64,000 bases of DNA. Origin: Solirubrobacterales bacterium. Lineage in GTDB: Bacteria > Actinomycetota > Thermoleophilia > Solirubrobacterales > Solirubrobacteraceae. Below the pieces are notes generated by a model. That model was not told the DNA's origin, did no database searches, and worked only from the letters and a program-made list of their open reading frames with translations. The position numbers and the translations under genes are program-made. Numbering within the stretch: position 1 is the first letter of the stretch; each line of letters starts with the position of its first letter. Of the stretch, positions 17,219 to 25,340 are shown one piece after another. The stretch is taken from positions 1 to 64,000 of the forward strand of contig CANJIV010000006.1 of the NCBI GenBank assembly GCA_947474595.1, given 5' to 3'.

Positions 17219-18304
17219 GTGCCCTTAGCTCTATTTGACATCAAAACGCCGCTCGACCCGCTGCGCGACCAACTGCGCGCTGCGGCACTAGGCGTTCTCG
17301 AAGATGGTCAATACATCCTCGGCCCCAACGTTGGCGCCTTTGAGTCGGAGTTCGCTGACTACCTCGGTGTCAATCATGCGATCGGTGTCGCAAACGGAAC
17401 CGATGCGCTAACGATTGCCCTCCGGGCGATGGGAGTCGGTCCGGGCGACGATGTCGTAGTTCCGTCGTTTAGCTACTACGCCAGCGCGGAAGCGATCCCA
17501 CCGACTGGCGCACGCCCGGTGTTTTGTGATGTCGATCCCGAGACTTTCTGCGTTACTGCAGACACAGTTCGCGCTGCGCTTACCCCCCGCACAAAGGTGG
17601 TGATCGCCGTTCATCTCTTCGGCAACGTCGCTCCCGTGGCCGAGATCGAGGCCCTTGGAATTCCGGTGCTTGAGGATGCGGCACAAGCCGCTGGCTCGAC
17701 AGTTGCAGGACGCAAGGCTGGAGCACTCGGGACGGCAGCAACATTCTCATTCTTCCCGTCAAAGAATCTCGGCGGCTTTGGAGATGGGGGAGCGGTCGTC
17801 ACCAACGACGCAGAGATCGCCGATCGCGTTCGCGTGTTGCGTTTTCATGGCTCCAGCGATCAGGTGACCTATGACGAGGTCGGCTACAACTCCCGCTTGG
17901 ACGAGATGCAGGCTGCCCTGCTGCGCGTAACGTTGCCCGAGCTTGATGGTTGGGCCGCCGGGCGCCGTGCCGCCGGGCGCCACTATGAGGATGTTGGCTT
18001 GGGCGAACTCGTTGCGCTTCCCCAACCAACGCCCGACAGCGCGCCCGCGTGGCATCTCTACGTGATTAGACATCCGCTGGCTGATCCGTTGGCCGAAGCC
18101 CTGGGACGTGTTGGTATTGGCGCCAAGGCCTACTACCGGACCCCTATTCATCGCCAGCCAGCGATGCTCCCATACGCCCACGGAATATCGCTTCCAGCCA
18201 CCGACGAGGTTGCCGCAGCACACCTCGCGATTCCCATGAATCCGGCGCTTTCGCGGATCGATGCGATCGAGGTCGTCTCGGCGATTGGCGGCGTGTCGGC
18301 CTAG
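17219..18304 (+). CDS. DegT/DnrJ/EryC1/StrS family sugar aminotransferase
   Basis: A 361-aa PLP enzyme that transaminates a nucleotide-linked keto-sugar. Family marks are the N-terminal ILGPNVGAFESEFADYLG, the HLFGNVAPV segment, EDAAQAAGS near 153, and the PLP lysine in FFPSKNLGGFGDGG near 183. It starts at GTG. With the membrane-bound dehydratase at 19400 it could form a two-step route to a 4-amino-4,6-dideoxy sugar, as PglF/PglE do for UDP-GlcNAc. The exact keto-sugar cannot be read from sequence; a 3-keto substrate is the alternative. Confidence 0.92.
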   Translation: MPLALFDIKTPLDPLRDQLRAAALGVLEDGQYILGPNVGAFESEFADYLGVNHAIGVANGTDALTIALRAMGVGPGDDVVVPSFSYYASAEAIPPTGARPVFCDVDPETFCVTADTVRAALTPRTKVVIAVHLFGNVAPVAEIEALGIPVLEDAAQAAGSTVAGRKAGALGTAATFSFFPSKNLGGFGDGGAVVTNDAEIADRVRVLRFHGSSDQVTYDEVGYNSRLDEMQAALLRVTLPELDGWAAGRRAAGRHYEDVGLGELVALPQPTPDSAPAWHLYVIRHPLADPLAEALGRVGIGAKAYYRTPIHRQPAMLPYAHGISLPATDEVAAAHLAIPMNPALSRIDAIEVVSAIGGVSA

Positions 18305-18341
18305 GCGCTCGCGCACCGTAGCCGTCATAGGACCAGCTCTG

Positions 18342-19343
18342 ATGCGAATCTGGATCGATCTCACTAATAGTCCGCACGTGCTCGTGTTGCGGCCGGTCAT
18401 CGACGTCTTACGCGCCGATGGTCATGAGGTAGAGGTGACAGCACGCGATTTCGCCCAGACTCTTGAGTTATGCGATCGGTTCGGGATTGCTCACACTGCG
18501 ATCGGACACCACCGCGGCGGTCAGTTGGCGGCAAAGGGCCTCGGCCTCGCTTCACGCTCTAGCGCACTGCTGCGCTGGGCCCGTCGTGCTGGTCGGTTCG
18601 ATCTCGCGATCGGCCACGGCTCCAACGACATCACGGTGGCAGCGGCACTGCTGCGCATTCCCTCAACGACTACTTTCGACTACGAGTGGGCCACCGTGCA
18701 GCACAACATCAACTGTCGCTTGGCCCGTTCGGTTGTAGTGCCGGATGTCATCCCGCCCGAGCGCTTTGATCGCTACGGCGCACGGAGCAAGCTTCGGCCC
18801 TACGCCGGCCTCAAGGAGGAGTACTACCTCGCCGACTTCGAACCCGATCCCAAGATTCTGCATTCATTGGGCCTCGACGAGTCACAGCCGATCGCCGTCG
18901 TGCGCACCCCGCCAGAGGTGTCGCTGTACCACCGCTTTTCCAACGATCTATTCGCTGCGACGCTTCAACGCTTGCGTGGATCCCAGACTGTCGTCTTGCC
19001 GCGCACAGCTCAACAGCGTGCTGAGTTAGACGCGTCGGGCGGATTTATCGTTCCCGAGCAGGCGATCGACGCTCAGTCGTTGATCGCATATGCGGATCTA
19101 GTGATCAGCGCTGGAGGTACGATGAACCGTGAGGCAGTGGCGCTCAATACGCCTGTCTTCACGGTGTTTGAAGGGCGCTTAGGCGCCGTAGATGAGGAGT
19201 TGATCGCCTCCGGGCGGATGCGCCGACTCAGTTCGACCGATGACGCGACGCTAGTTAAACGCGATCGCCGGACTGCGACGGACGCCCGAATCCGCCGCGA
19301 TCCGCGAGAGTTTACGGCGCTGCTGCTCGCCGCTGTTATGTAA
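18342..19343 (+). CDS. DUF354 family glycosyltransferase-like protein
   Basis: A 333-aa protein with the GT-B-like opening MRIWIDLTNSPHVLVLRPVI, typical of DUF354 proteins, which are related to UDP-GlcNAc 2-epimerases and MurG-type transferases. A second half with SAGGTMNREAVALNTPVF resembles the nucleotide-sugar binding region. The start is the ATG 37 nt after the aminotransferase stop; upstream in-frame sequence is not family-like. Its position between the aminotransferase and dehydratase genes supports a role in surface glycan assembly. Activity is unproven for most of the family. Confidence 0.78.
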   Translation: MRIWIDLTNSPHVLVLRPVIDVLRADGHEVEVTARDFAQTLELCDRFGIAHTAIGHHRGGQLAAKGLGLASRSSALLRWARRAGRFDLAIGHGSNDITVAAALLRIPSTTTFDYEWATVQHNINCRLARSVVVPDVIPPERFDRYGARSKLRPYAGLKEEYYLADFEPDPKILHSLGLDESQPIAVVRTPPEVSLYHRFSNDLFAATLQRLRGSQTVVLPRTAQQRAELDASGGFIVPEQAIDAQSLIAYADLVISAGGTMNREAVALNTPVFTVFEGRLGAVDEELIASGRMRRLSSTDDATLVKRDRRTATDARIRRDPREFTALLLAAVM

Positions 19344-19386
19344 TGACAGCAAACGCCCGCGGCTCGCATATCTCCTCGATCGGCCC

Positions 19387-19392
19387 TAGAAT
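19387..19392 (+). promoter_or_regulatory. TANNNT -10 element, leaderless type, for the nucleotide-sugar dehydratase
   Basis: TAGAAT, close to the sigma-70-type consensus, 7 nt before the ATG at 19400. It lies inside a possible longer reading frame that begins at 19343, and it favours the ATG at 19400 as the true start. Confidence 0.6.
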
Positions 19393-19399
19393 CGTCAAC

Positions 19400-21319
19400 A
19401 TGCGCCGTTGGATTAAGTCCGCGGCCCTGCCTGTTCATCGCCACTCAATCGCACAATTGGTGGTTGATGCACTACTGGTCGCGCTCGCCTACTACCTGTC
19501 GTACAGACTCCGCTTCGATCGGGGTATTTCGCAGCAGTACAGCAACCTCCTTTGGGACACGATTCTCCCGGTGGTGGGACTTAGCCTCGTCGTCTTTGCT
19601 CTGTCGGGGATGTATCGCAAGTGGTGGCGCTACTTCGGACACCGCGACTACGAAGTCGTGGTACGCGGCGTCATTCTGTCGACACTCGCGATGGTCGGCT
19701 ATATCGCTCTGATTAAGCCGATAACGATCGAAGCGAAGGGGTCAGGCGTCACCGCACTCAGCGCACCGATTGGTGTTGTCGCACTGTTTTTTCTGCTTCA
19801 GGTCGGACTGCTCGGAGGCGCGCGGTTCGCTGCTCGCGCGATCACAGAGCGACCATCGCGTGGCTTTCGTCCGGCTAAGGGCGCCCACGCTGTTTTGATA
19901 GTTGGCGCCGGCGATGGAGGTCGCATGGTTCTGCGCGAGATTCTGCGCAATCCCAACCTCGGCTATCGCCCGATTGGGTTCATTGATGACGACCCTCGCA
20001 AAAGGGGACTCATCGTTGACAACGGAATCAAGGTGCTAGGCGCTACAGCAGACCTTGCCCGCGTGCTTGACGAGGTAGGACCAGACGAGGTGCTCCTCGC
20101 AATTCCCTCTGCTCCGGGAGAGTTGCGCGGCCGCGTCGTGGCTGCTTGCCGGGACCGCTCGATCGCCGTCCGTACGCTGCCGACGGTGTTCGAGCTACTT
20201 CAGGGTGAGGGCGATGTGATGCGCCAGGTGCGCGAGGTGAGGGTTGAGGACATGCTGGGGCGGGAGCCGGTTCGGATGGAGGTAGCCCGGGTCGGCGCCT
20301 ACCTCAACGGGGAGGTCGTGATGGTCACCGGCGCGGGTGGATCGATTGGATCTGAGCTCTGTCGTCAGATCTCTCGCGTGGGCCCGCAGCGCCTGATCGT
20401 CGTAGATCACGCCGAGGACAATCTCTTTGAGATCTACCGCGAGCTTGAGGAGGACCGTCATGTGCGGGGGGTCGTCCCCGTCTTGGCTGACTGCAAGGAA
20501 GAGAGCCGCATGCGTGAGGTTTTCGCAGAGCACCGCCCGACCGTCGTCTTTCACGCGGCCGCTTACAAGCATGTTGGGATGATGGAGCTCAATCCGGTTG
20601 AGGCTGTTCGCAATAACGCGCTGGGGACCCGCATCGTGGCAGGCGTCGCTGGCGATGCTGGCGTATCCGCCTTCGTGCTGGTCTCTACCGACAAGGCGGT
20701 CGCTCCTGCGACGGTTATGGGAGCGTCTAAGGCGCTGGCCGAGTGGGCCGTTCAAGCGGCCGCCACGCGCCACCCCGCCACGCGTTACGCGACCGTGCGG
20801 TTCGGCAATGTTTTGGGCTCTTCTGGATCGGTGGTCCCGATCTTTCGTCGCCAGATCGCCGCTGGTGGTCCCGTCACGATCACCGACCCACAGATGACGC
20901 GCTATTTCATGACGATTCCCGAGGCTGTTCAGCTGATTATTAGGTCAGGTTCGCTTGGCCACGGCGGCGAGGTCTTTGTGCTCGAGATGGGTGAGCCTGT
21001 GCGGATCATCGATCTAGCTAAAGACATGATCAGACTCTGCGGGCTGGAGCCTGATGTTGATATCGCAGTTCAGATCGTCGGCCGCCGTCCTGGTGAGAAG
21101 CTTCATGAGGAACTCTTCAATACCTACGAGCGCCCGCAGCCAACGCCGGCAGAGAAGCTGCTTCTCGCTGAGCGTGAGCCGCTTGATCCGGCCTGGGTTG
21201 AAGAGGCGTTCGCAGAGGTCAACGCTCTGGTGGAAGCAGGGGATGCCTCGGCCCTAGCCGTCAAGGTCCAACAGCTCTCAGATGCACGTATGACTGTTGC
21301 CGTTCGGCAAGCACCCTAA
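19400..21319 (+). CDS. membrane-bound nucleoside-diphosphate-sugar 4,6-dehydratase (CapD/PglF/WbpM type)
   Basis: A 639-aa protein with about four N-terminal membrane helices (about residues 10-125), a Rossmann-type CoA-binding-like domain (about 145-260) and a short-chain dehydrogenase/epimerase domain (about 285-580). The last has VTGAGGSIGSELCRQI, HAAAYKHVGMMELNP and VRFGNVLGSSGSVVP. Relatives dehydrate UDP-GlcNAc to a 4-keto-6-deoxy sugar at the membrane. The start at 19400 is preferred because TAGAAT lies seven bases upstream; an ATG at 19343 overlapping the previous stop would add 19 residues. It probably acts with the aminotransferase at 17219. Confidence 0.92.
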   Translation: MRRWIKSAALPVHRHSIAQLVVDALLVALAYYLSYRLRFDRGISQQYSNLLWDTILPVVGLSLVVFALSGMYRKWWRYFGHRDYEVVVRGVILSTLAMVGYIALIKPITIEAKGSGVTALSAPIGVVALFFLLQVGLLGGARFAARAITERPSRGFRPAKGAHAVLIVGAGDGGRMVLREILRNPNLGYRPIGFIDDDPRKRGLIVDNGIKVLGATADLARVLDEVGPDEVLLAIPSAPGELRGRVVAACRDRSIAVRTLPTVFELLQGEGDVMRQVREVRVEDMLGREPVRMEVARVGAYLNGEVVMVTGAGGSIGSELCRQISRVGPQRLIVVDHAEDNLFEIYRELEEDRHVRGVVPVLADCKEESRMREVFAEHRPTVVFHAAAYKHVGMMELNPVEAVRNNALGTRIVAGVAGDAGVSAFVLVSTDKAVAPATVMGASKALAEWAVQAAATRHPATRYATVRFGNVLGSSGSVVPIFRRQIAAGGPVTITDPQMTRYFMTIPEAVQLIIRSGSLGHGGEVFVLEMGEPVRIIDLAKDMIRLCGLEPDVDIAVQIVGRRPGEKLHEELFNTYERPQPTPAEKLLLAEREPLDPAWVEEAFAEVNALVEAGDASALAVKVQQLSDARMTVAVRQAP

Positions 21320-21332
21320 TATGCCCGTGTAG

Positions 21333-22814
21333 ATGGGATTCGTTCATGTGCTCGCGGTGACCGGGCAAATCGAGAAGTATGGGGCTTACGCTGGAATCGC
21401 TTCGATTCTTGGCCTAGCCGTCCTAGCTTTGCTCTACTTCTCTCAGGCCCGTGAACTCAAACGGCTGCGCGACTGGGCGGGTAGGGCTCCGGAGCGCTCT
21501 ATGGAGGTCAACGAGCGTGGCATACCGGCCCCGCCGGCACGCCCGGCAGCTACTGTGCCAGCCCCCCAGCAGCTGCGCCCGCCTGCCGTAACGCCAAGCG
21601 GGGCTGCTGCACCTGCCGCGCCCGCAGCCGCGCGCCCCGCGGTGCCTGCGGCCCCGGTGGTAGCGCCAAGCGGGAACGTTTCACCAGCAGTGCCACTTGC
21701 TGGCGCAGCAGCAGCCTCGATGCCCACTGCGGCTGGAGTCGCTGCGCCCACGACCACTCCCACGCCGCCTGTCCCTGCCACCGCAGCCGCAGCCGCAGCC
21801 GCAGCCGCGAAGCCCGGCCCTGCGCCTGCCGGCCAGACACAACCACCGAATCAGACACAGCCACCCAGCGCTGCGGCGGTCGCGGGAAGTGAGTCGATAA
21901 AGCCAGCCACAGCGCCTGGTCCCGACGACGACCGCTCGCAAGACACGCACGCCTTCGACGCCGCCGACGTCGCTAGCGCCGCTGCTGTTGGCGCTGCGCT
22001 GCCACTGACCGCGCCCGCCCCGCCCGCGCCCGCCCCGACCCCGACCCCGACCCCGCCCGCCCCGACCGCGCCCGCCCCGACTCCTCCCGCGCCCGCCCCG
22101 ACTCCTCCCGCCCCCGCCCCGACTCCTCCCGCGCCCGCCCCGACTCCTCCCGCGCCCGCCCCGACTCCTCCCCGTCCGATCGTCGCACCGGCGGCAGGCG
22201 CCCCCCGCCCTGGCCAGCGTGCTGCTGCAGCCGCGCTGCAAGGTGGATCGGCCAGCCGGACCGTCCCAGCTAGAGGCTCTGCGCCTCCGCCTCGACCAGG
22301 TCGGCCTGGCTCGCGCGGCCCGTCCGAGCCACCTAAGCGGCGCACGGGCGCCACGACGGCGTTGATCGTTGGTGGTGCTCTGATCTTGATAATCGTCGCT
22401 ATCGTTGCGGTGACTCAACTTGGTGGAAGTAGTGACTCGGCAACGATCACGACGGGCGGGAAAACGACAAGCCCTACCACCGCTAATAATCCTGCCACGA
22501 CGACTCCGGCGTCAGTCGATCGCGCGACGACAACTGTTGCGGTCCTAAATGGGACTACGACTCCCGGCCTTGCTGCCGAGGTTGCCGACCAAATCGAGAA
22601 GGCCGGATTCGCGCGGGGCATCACTACCAACGCTGCCGATCAGCAGCGCGCCGGCACCACAGTCGTCTATGCAAAGGGATTTAAGGCTGCCGCTCAACAG
22701 GTCGCCAAGATCATCGGGGTGGCGTCGATAGCTCCGATCGATGCGAGCACTCAGGCGATCGCCGGTCCGGGCGCTTCGGTCGTCGTGACCGTTGGCGCTG
22801 ACCGAACGAAGTAG
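21333..22814 (+). CDS. membrane protein with Pro/Ala-rich linker and LytR_C domain
   Basis: A 493-aa protein. An N-terminal hydrophobic helix (about residues 14-34) is followed by about 300 residues of alanine/proline low complexity, including a five-copy 21-bp tandem repeat encoding PAPAPTP units, and a polyalanine run. A second helix (about 342-363) precedes a threonine-rich segment. The C-terminal LytR_C domain (about 398-490) opens with VAVLNGTTTPGLAAEVADQIEKAG. LytR_C domains often accompany enzymes attaching glycopolymers to peptidoglycan, but no LytR-CpsA-Psr catalytic domain is present here. The proline-rich part probably spans or enters the wall. TAATAT lies 10 nt before the ATG. Confidence 0.82.
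   Translation: MGFVHVLAVTGQIEKYGAYAGIASILGLAVLALLYFSQARELKRLRDWAGRAPERSMEVNERGIPAPPARPAATVPAPQQLRPPAVTPSGAAAPAAPAAARPAVPAAPVVAPSGNVSPAVPLAGAAAASMPTAAGVAAPTTTPTPPVPATAAAAAAAAAKPGPAPAGQTQPPNQTQPPSAAAVAGSESIKPATAPGPDDDRSQDTHAFDAADVASAAAVGAALPLTAPAPPAPAPTPTPTPPAPTAPAPTPPAPAPTPPAPAPTPPAPAPTPPAPAPTPPRPIVAPAAGAPRPGQRAAAAALQGGSASRTVPARGSAPPPRPGRPGSRGPSEPPKRRTGATTALIVGGALILIIVAIVAVTQLGGSSDSATITTGGKTTSPTTANNPATTTPASVDRATTTVAVLNGTTTPGLAAEVADQIEKAGFARGITTNAADQQRAGTTVVYAKGFKAAAQQVAKIIGVASIAPIDASTQAIAGPGASVVVTVGADRTK
21781..21809. repeat. CCGCAG hexanucleotide repeat encoding polyalanine
   Basis: Four perfect CCGCAG units plus one degenerate unit encode an alanine run in the low-complexity linker of the LytR_C protein. 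Confidence 0.65.
22068..22172. repeat. five 21-bp tandem repeats in the LytR_C protein linker
   Basis: Units start at 22068, 22089, 22110, 22131 and 22152, each with the core GACTCCTCCC. Only the third unit differs visibly (GCC for GCG at its start). They encode seven-residue Pro/Ala/Thr units. The near-identity suggests recent expansion or ongoing length variation. Confidence 0.85.
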
Positions 22815-22858
22815 CCTCTGCTGCGGTCCGGCGCCCAGCGCCCAACCAATCAACAGAG

Positions 22859-22993
22859 ATGGACACGTTTCTCGATCTTCCCGGACAGACCAGCAAGCCG
22901 CGCGACCACGGCCTGTTAGGGGTCCACAACGTCCTAGGCCCTCAGGCGCTACTGGAGGACGTGAGCGGCAACGGAGCCGAGGTGTTCGATTGA
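22859..22993 (+). pseudogene. 44-codon ORF resembling the N-terminus of phosphosulfolactate synthase (ComA)
   Basis: The frame begins with FLDLP, continues with KPRDHGL and ends after LLEDVSGNGAEVFD. The opening pattern FLDLP...KPR..GL is typical of the start of ComA-family phosphosulfolactate synthases (about 250 residues), which make 3-sulfolactate from phosphoenolpyruvate and sulfite. No further ComA sequence follows; the stop overlaps the TTG start of the phosphatase as TTGA. It is either a truncated remnant retained as a translational coupler, or an independent small protein. The resemblance is from memory of the family and spans only about 25 residues, so it is tentative. Confidence 0.4.
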
Positions 22994-23538
22994 TCCTGCT
23001 CGCGCGGCACGGGGAGACTGACGACAACATCGAGCCGATTCGTATTCAGGGCTCGACTGACACGCCACTCAATCAGAGAGGCCGTAGCCAGGCCCAAGAG
23101 CTAGCTCAACGCGTCGCCGAGGAAGCCGTTCCCGTAGCTGTGATCTACACCAGTCAGCTCTCGCGAGCACGGGAGACGGCCGAGATCGTCGGTGCGCGGG
23201 TAGGCCTAGAGCCGATAGTCGACGCTCGCTTGGCCGAGGGAGATCGCGGCGAGCTTGAGGGCCGTCTGTGGGAGGAGGTAGCCCGTGATGATCCCGAGAC
23301 CTATGCCGCCTGGCGTGCCGCTGGAGCGGAGTTTCGCTTTCCCGGGGGAGAGTCACTAGCCGAGCAACAAGAACGTGTCGTTGCGGCACTCGTGGATATC
23401 ACTCAAGCCGGCAGGCTCCCGGCACTCGTGGTCTGTCACGGCGGATCGATCCGTGTTGCCCGCTGCCACACACACAAGGCAGGCCTTGATGTATTCCACG
23501 ATTGGGACGTTGCTAACGTCGCTCTGGTCAGACTGTGA
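22990..23538 (+). CDS. histidine phosphatase family protein (phosphoglycerate mutase-like)
   Basis: A 182-aa cytoplasmic phosphatase. The catalytic motif ARHGETDDN is at residues 5-13, TPLNQRGRSQAQELA follows, SQLSRARETAEI near 55 supplies the second arginine, and CHGGSIRV near 145 the second histidine. The start is TTG overlapping the stop of the preceding 44-codon frame; longer upstream frames have no family similarity. The substrate is not evident; cobalamin or sugar phosphates and phosphoglycerate are all possible. Its stop overlaps the next gene start as GTGA, so the whole stretch is translationally coupled. Confidence 0.88.
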   Translation: MILLARHGETDDNIEPIRIQGSTDTPLNQRGRSQAQELAQRVAEEAVPVAVIYTSQLSRARETAEIVGARVGLEPIVDARLAEGDRGELEGRLWEEVARDDPETYAAWRAAGAEFRFPGGESLAEQQERVVAALVDITQAGRLPALVVCHGGSIRVARCHTHKAGLDVFHDWDVANVALVRL

Positions 23539-25340
23539 CCAACTTCGCAAGGATCGCCTTCGCCGCGCTCGTCTTATCAACCTTTGGCGCCTTCTTTGTA
23601 GCCCAACGCCTTAAACAGTCCCCGCGGGTGGTCAGGGCGCTGACAATCACCACGGCCTTCTCTCCCAACAACAGTGGAGCGCTGGATCGAGCTCGAATCC
23701 GCTTTGAACTCAAGCGCTCCGACGAGGTCACCGTTTCGCTTGTAGACGCAAAAGGGGAGGCGGTGCGCCGCCTTGTGGATAACGGCTCTGTCGCCGCAGG
23801 CAAGCCCACCGAGTACTTCTGGGATGGACGCACTGACGGTGGAGCAGTCGCCCCTGACGGCAGCTACAGGGTGCGAGTGACGCTCCGGCGCGAAGGCCGC
23901 TCAGTCTTTTTTGCCAAGTCGATCGTGCTCGACACCACGCCGCCTCGGCCGGTGGTTTTCGTCACTAGTCCCAAGTCAGCCAAGCCCGGAGGCTCTCCGG
24001 TGACGCGGCCTGGAACGGCCGTGAAGTTCCGCTTCGTCGGCCCGACGCGCTTGCCGACGCGCGTTTACGTGTACTGCACAGATGACGGAGCTCCTAAGTT
24101 GGTGCGGTCATTTAAGGTCGCACGCGGCAAGCTGAGCGCTATCTGGGACGGTCGCGATGACGGTGGCGTGATCGTCCGCCCGGGCTCTTATCTGATCGCT
24201 GTTCGCATGGCCGACGCGGTTCTTAACGCCGCGACATCGCCCGTCTTGGCTCCGCCGACCAAGGACCGACCTCGGGGACGTCCCGGAGTAACGCTGCGGA
24301 TCGTCTCAGCATCCCCACCGAGCGAGCCAGTCAGAGCCGGTGCGTTGGCGACCTTCAAAATCGACGCGCTCGGATCCTCCTACCGCTGGCAGATCCGGCG
24401 ATTAGGATCGCTCAAGCCACTTAAAGGCAAGGGCTTCAGCGGGCGCTCCAACGCCGCGACATTACGTATCCGAGCACCGAAGGCTATCTCCGGTCTCTAC
24501 TTCCTCGATCTGACCGTCGGTGGCTACGTCACCAAGGCTCCCTTCGCCGTTCTAGGGTCGGGCAAGCGCGCGATCCTCGTGGTCTTGCCGACGATCTCTT
24601 GGCAGGGCCGCAACCCCGTCGCCGACACCGATGACGGCTTGCCTAACACTTTGCTCAGAGGCGGTCCGGTTAGCCTCAGCCGCGCCTATGCGCCGCTCCC
24701 CGGTCGCGAGGGCGTGCCGATCGGCTTCTCCGCCCAGGAGGGTCCCCTGCTGGACTTCCTAGATCAGAACAAGGTCGGATATGAATTGACGACTGACGTC
24801 GCGCTCTCCCGCGGCAAGGGCCCAAGCCTAGGCGGCCACAGGGGCGTCGTATTGGCTGGAAACTCACGCTGGAACACGCCTAAGTTGCGCAGCCAGCTTC
24901 TAGCCTACGTCCGTGCTGGCGGCCGCGTGTTCTCGCTCGGCACAGTCTCACTGCGGCGCACGGTTGAGCTCTCGGGCAACTCGCTGTCTAGCCCAAGTCT
25001 GGAGCTTGCGCTGGACGCCTTCGGAGCGCGCATAGCGAAGCTTAAAAAAACTGATCCGGTTGAGATTCTTGCTTTCGCCAACGATGAGCTGGGACTTTTT
25101 GATGGCACTGACGGACTCTTCACCGGCTTTAGCCGCTTTGAGCAGACAGACCAGATCTGGCCTGGAGCAAAGATCGCTTCGGCGGCCGGCGCTCAAGAAG
25201 GCCAGCCGTTGATAGTCGGCGCACAGCTCGGCAAGGGAATCGTTATTCGCACGGGACTCCCAGATTGGTCTTCGCGGCTAGCCGATGACTTTAACGTGGC
25301 AACAGTGACGAGGCGGGCATGGGCTCTACTCTCGCGCTAA
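23535..25340 (+). CDS. secreted-type protein with FlgD-like Ig domains and N,N-dimethylformamidase-like region
   Basis: A 601-aa protein with an N-terminal hydrophobic segment (about residues 5-20), probably a signal or anchor. Two FlgD/Big-type beta domains follow (about 35-135 and 150-240), each with a WDGR.DGG signature. The second half (about 270-600) resembles the C-terminal domain of N,N-dimethylformamidase-like proteins, with ILVVLPTISWQGRNPVADTD, LRGGPVSLSRAYA, a DFLDQNKVGYELTTD segment and a GGRVFSLGT region of glutamine-amidotransferase-like fold. It has a GTG start coupled to the phosphatase gene. Surface location is inferred. It may modify or hold the glycan made by the surrounding genes; enzymatic activity is not assured. 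Confidence 0.7.
   Translation: MTNFARIAFAALVLSTFGAFFVAQRLKQSPRVVRALTITTAFSPNNSGALDRARIRFELKRSDEVTVSLVDAKGEAVRRLVDNGSVAAGKPTEYFWDGRTDGGAVAPDGSYRVRVTLRREGRSVFFAKSIVLDTTPPRPVVFVTSPKSAKPGGSPVTRPGTAVKFRFVGPTRLPTRVYVYCTDDGAPKLVRSFKVARGKLSAIWDGRDDGGVIVRPGSYLIAVRMADAVLNAATSPVLAPPTKDRPRGRPGVTLRIVSASPPSEPVRAGALATFKIDALGSSYRWQIRRLGSLKPLKGKGFSGRSNAATLRIRAPKAISGLYFLDLTVGGYVTKAPFAVLGSGKRAILVVLPTISWQGRNPVADTDDGLPNTLLRGGPVSLSRAYAPLPGREGVPIGFSAQEGPLLDFLDQNKVGYELTTDVALSRGKGPSLGGHRGVVLAGNSRWNTPKLRSQLLAYVRAGGRVFSLGTVSLRRTVELSGNSLSSPSLELALDAFGARIAKLKKTDPVEILAFANDELGLFDGTDGLFTGFSRFEQTDQIWPGAKIASAAGAQEGQPLIVGAQLGKGIVIRTGLPDWSSRLADDFNVATVTRRAWALLSR

Noticed and set aside
22068-22172. CRISPR-like regular repeats
   Set aside because: Units are directly tandem with no spacers and stay in the reading frame, so this is a coding tandem repeat.
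21681-22418. long minus-strand Arg/Gly-rich frame
   Set aside because: It is the antisense of the Pro/Ala repeat region of the LytR_C gene; the repetitive glycine/arginine pattern comes from the repeat, not from selection for a protein.
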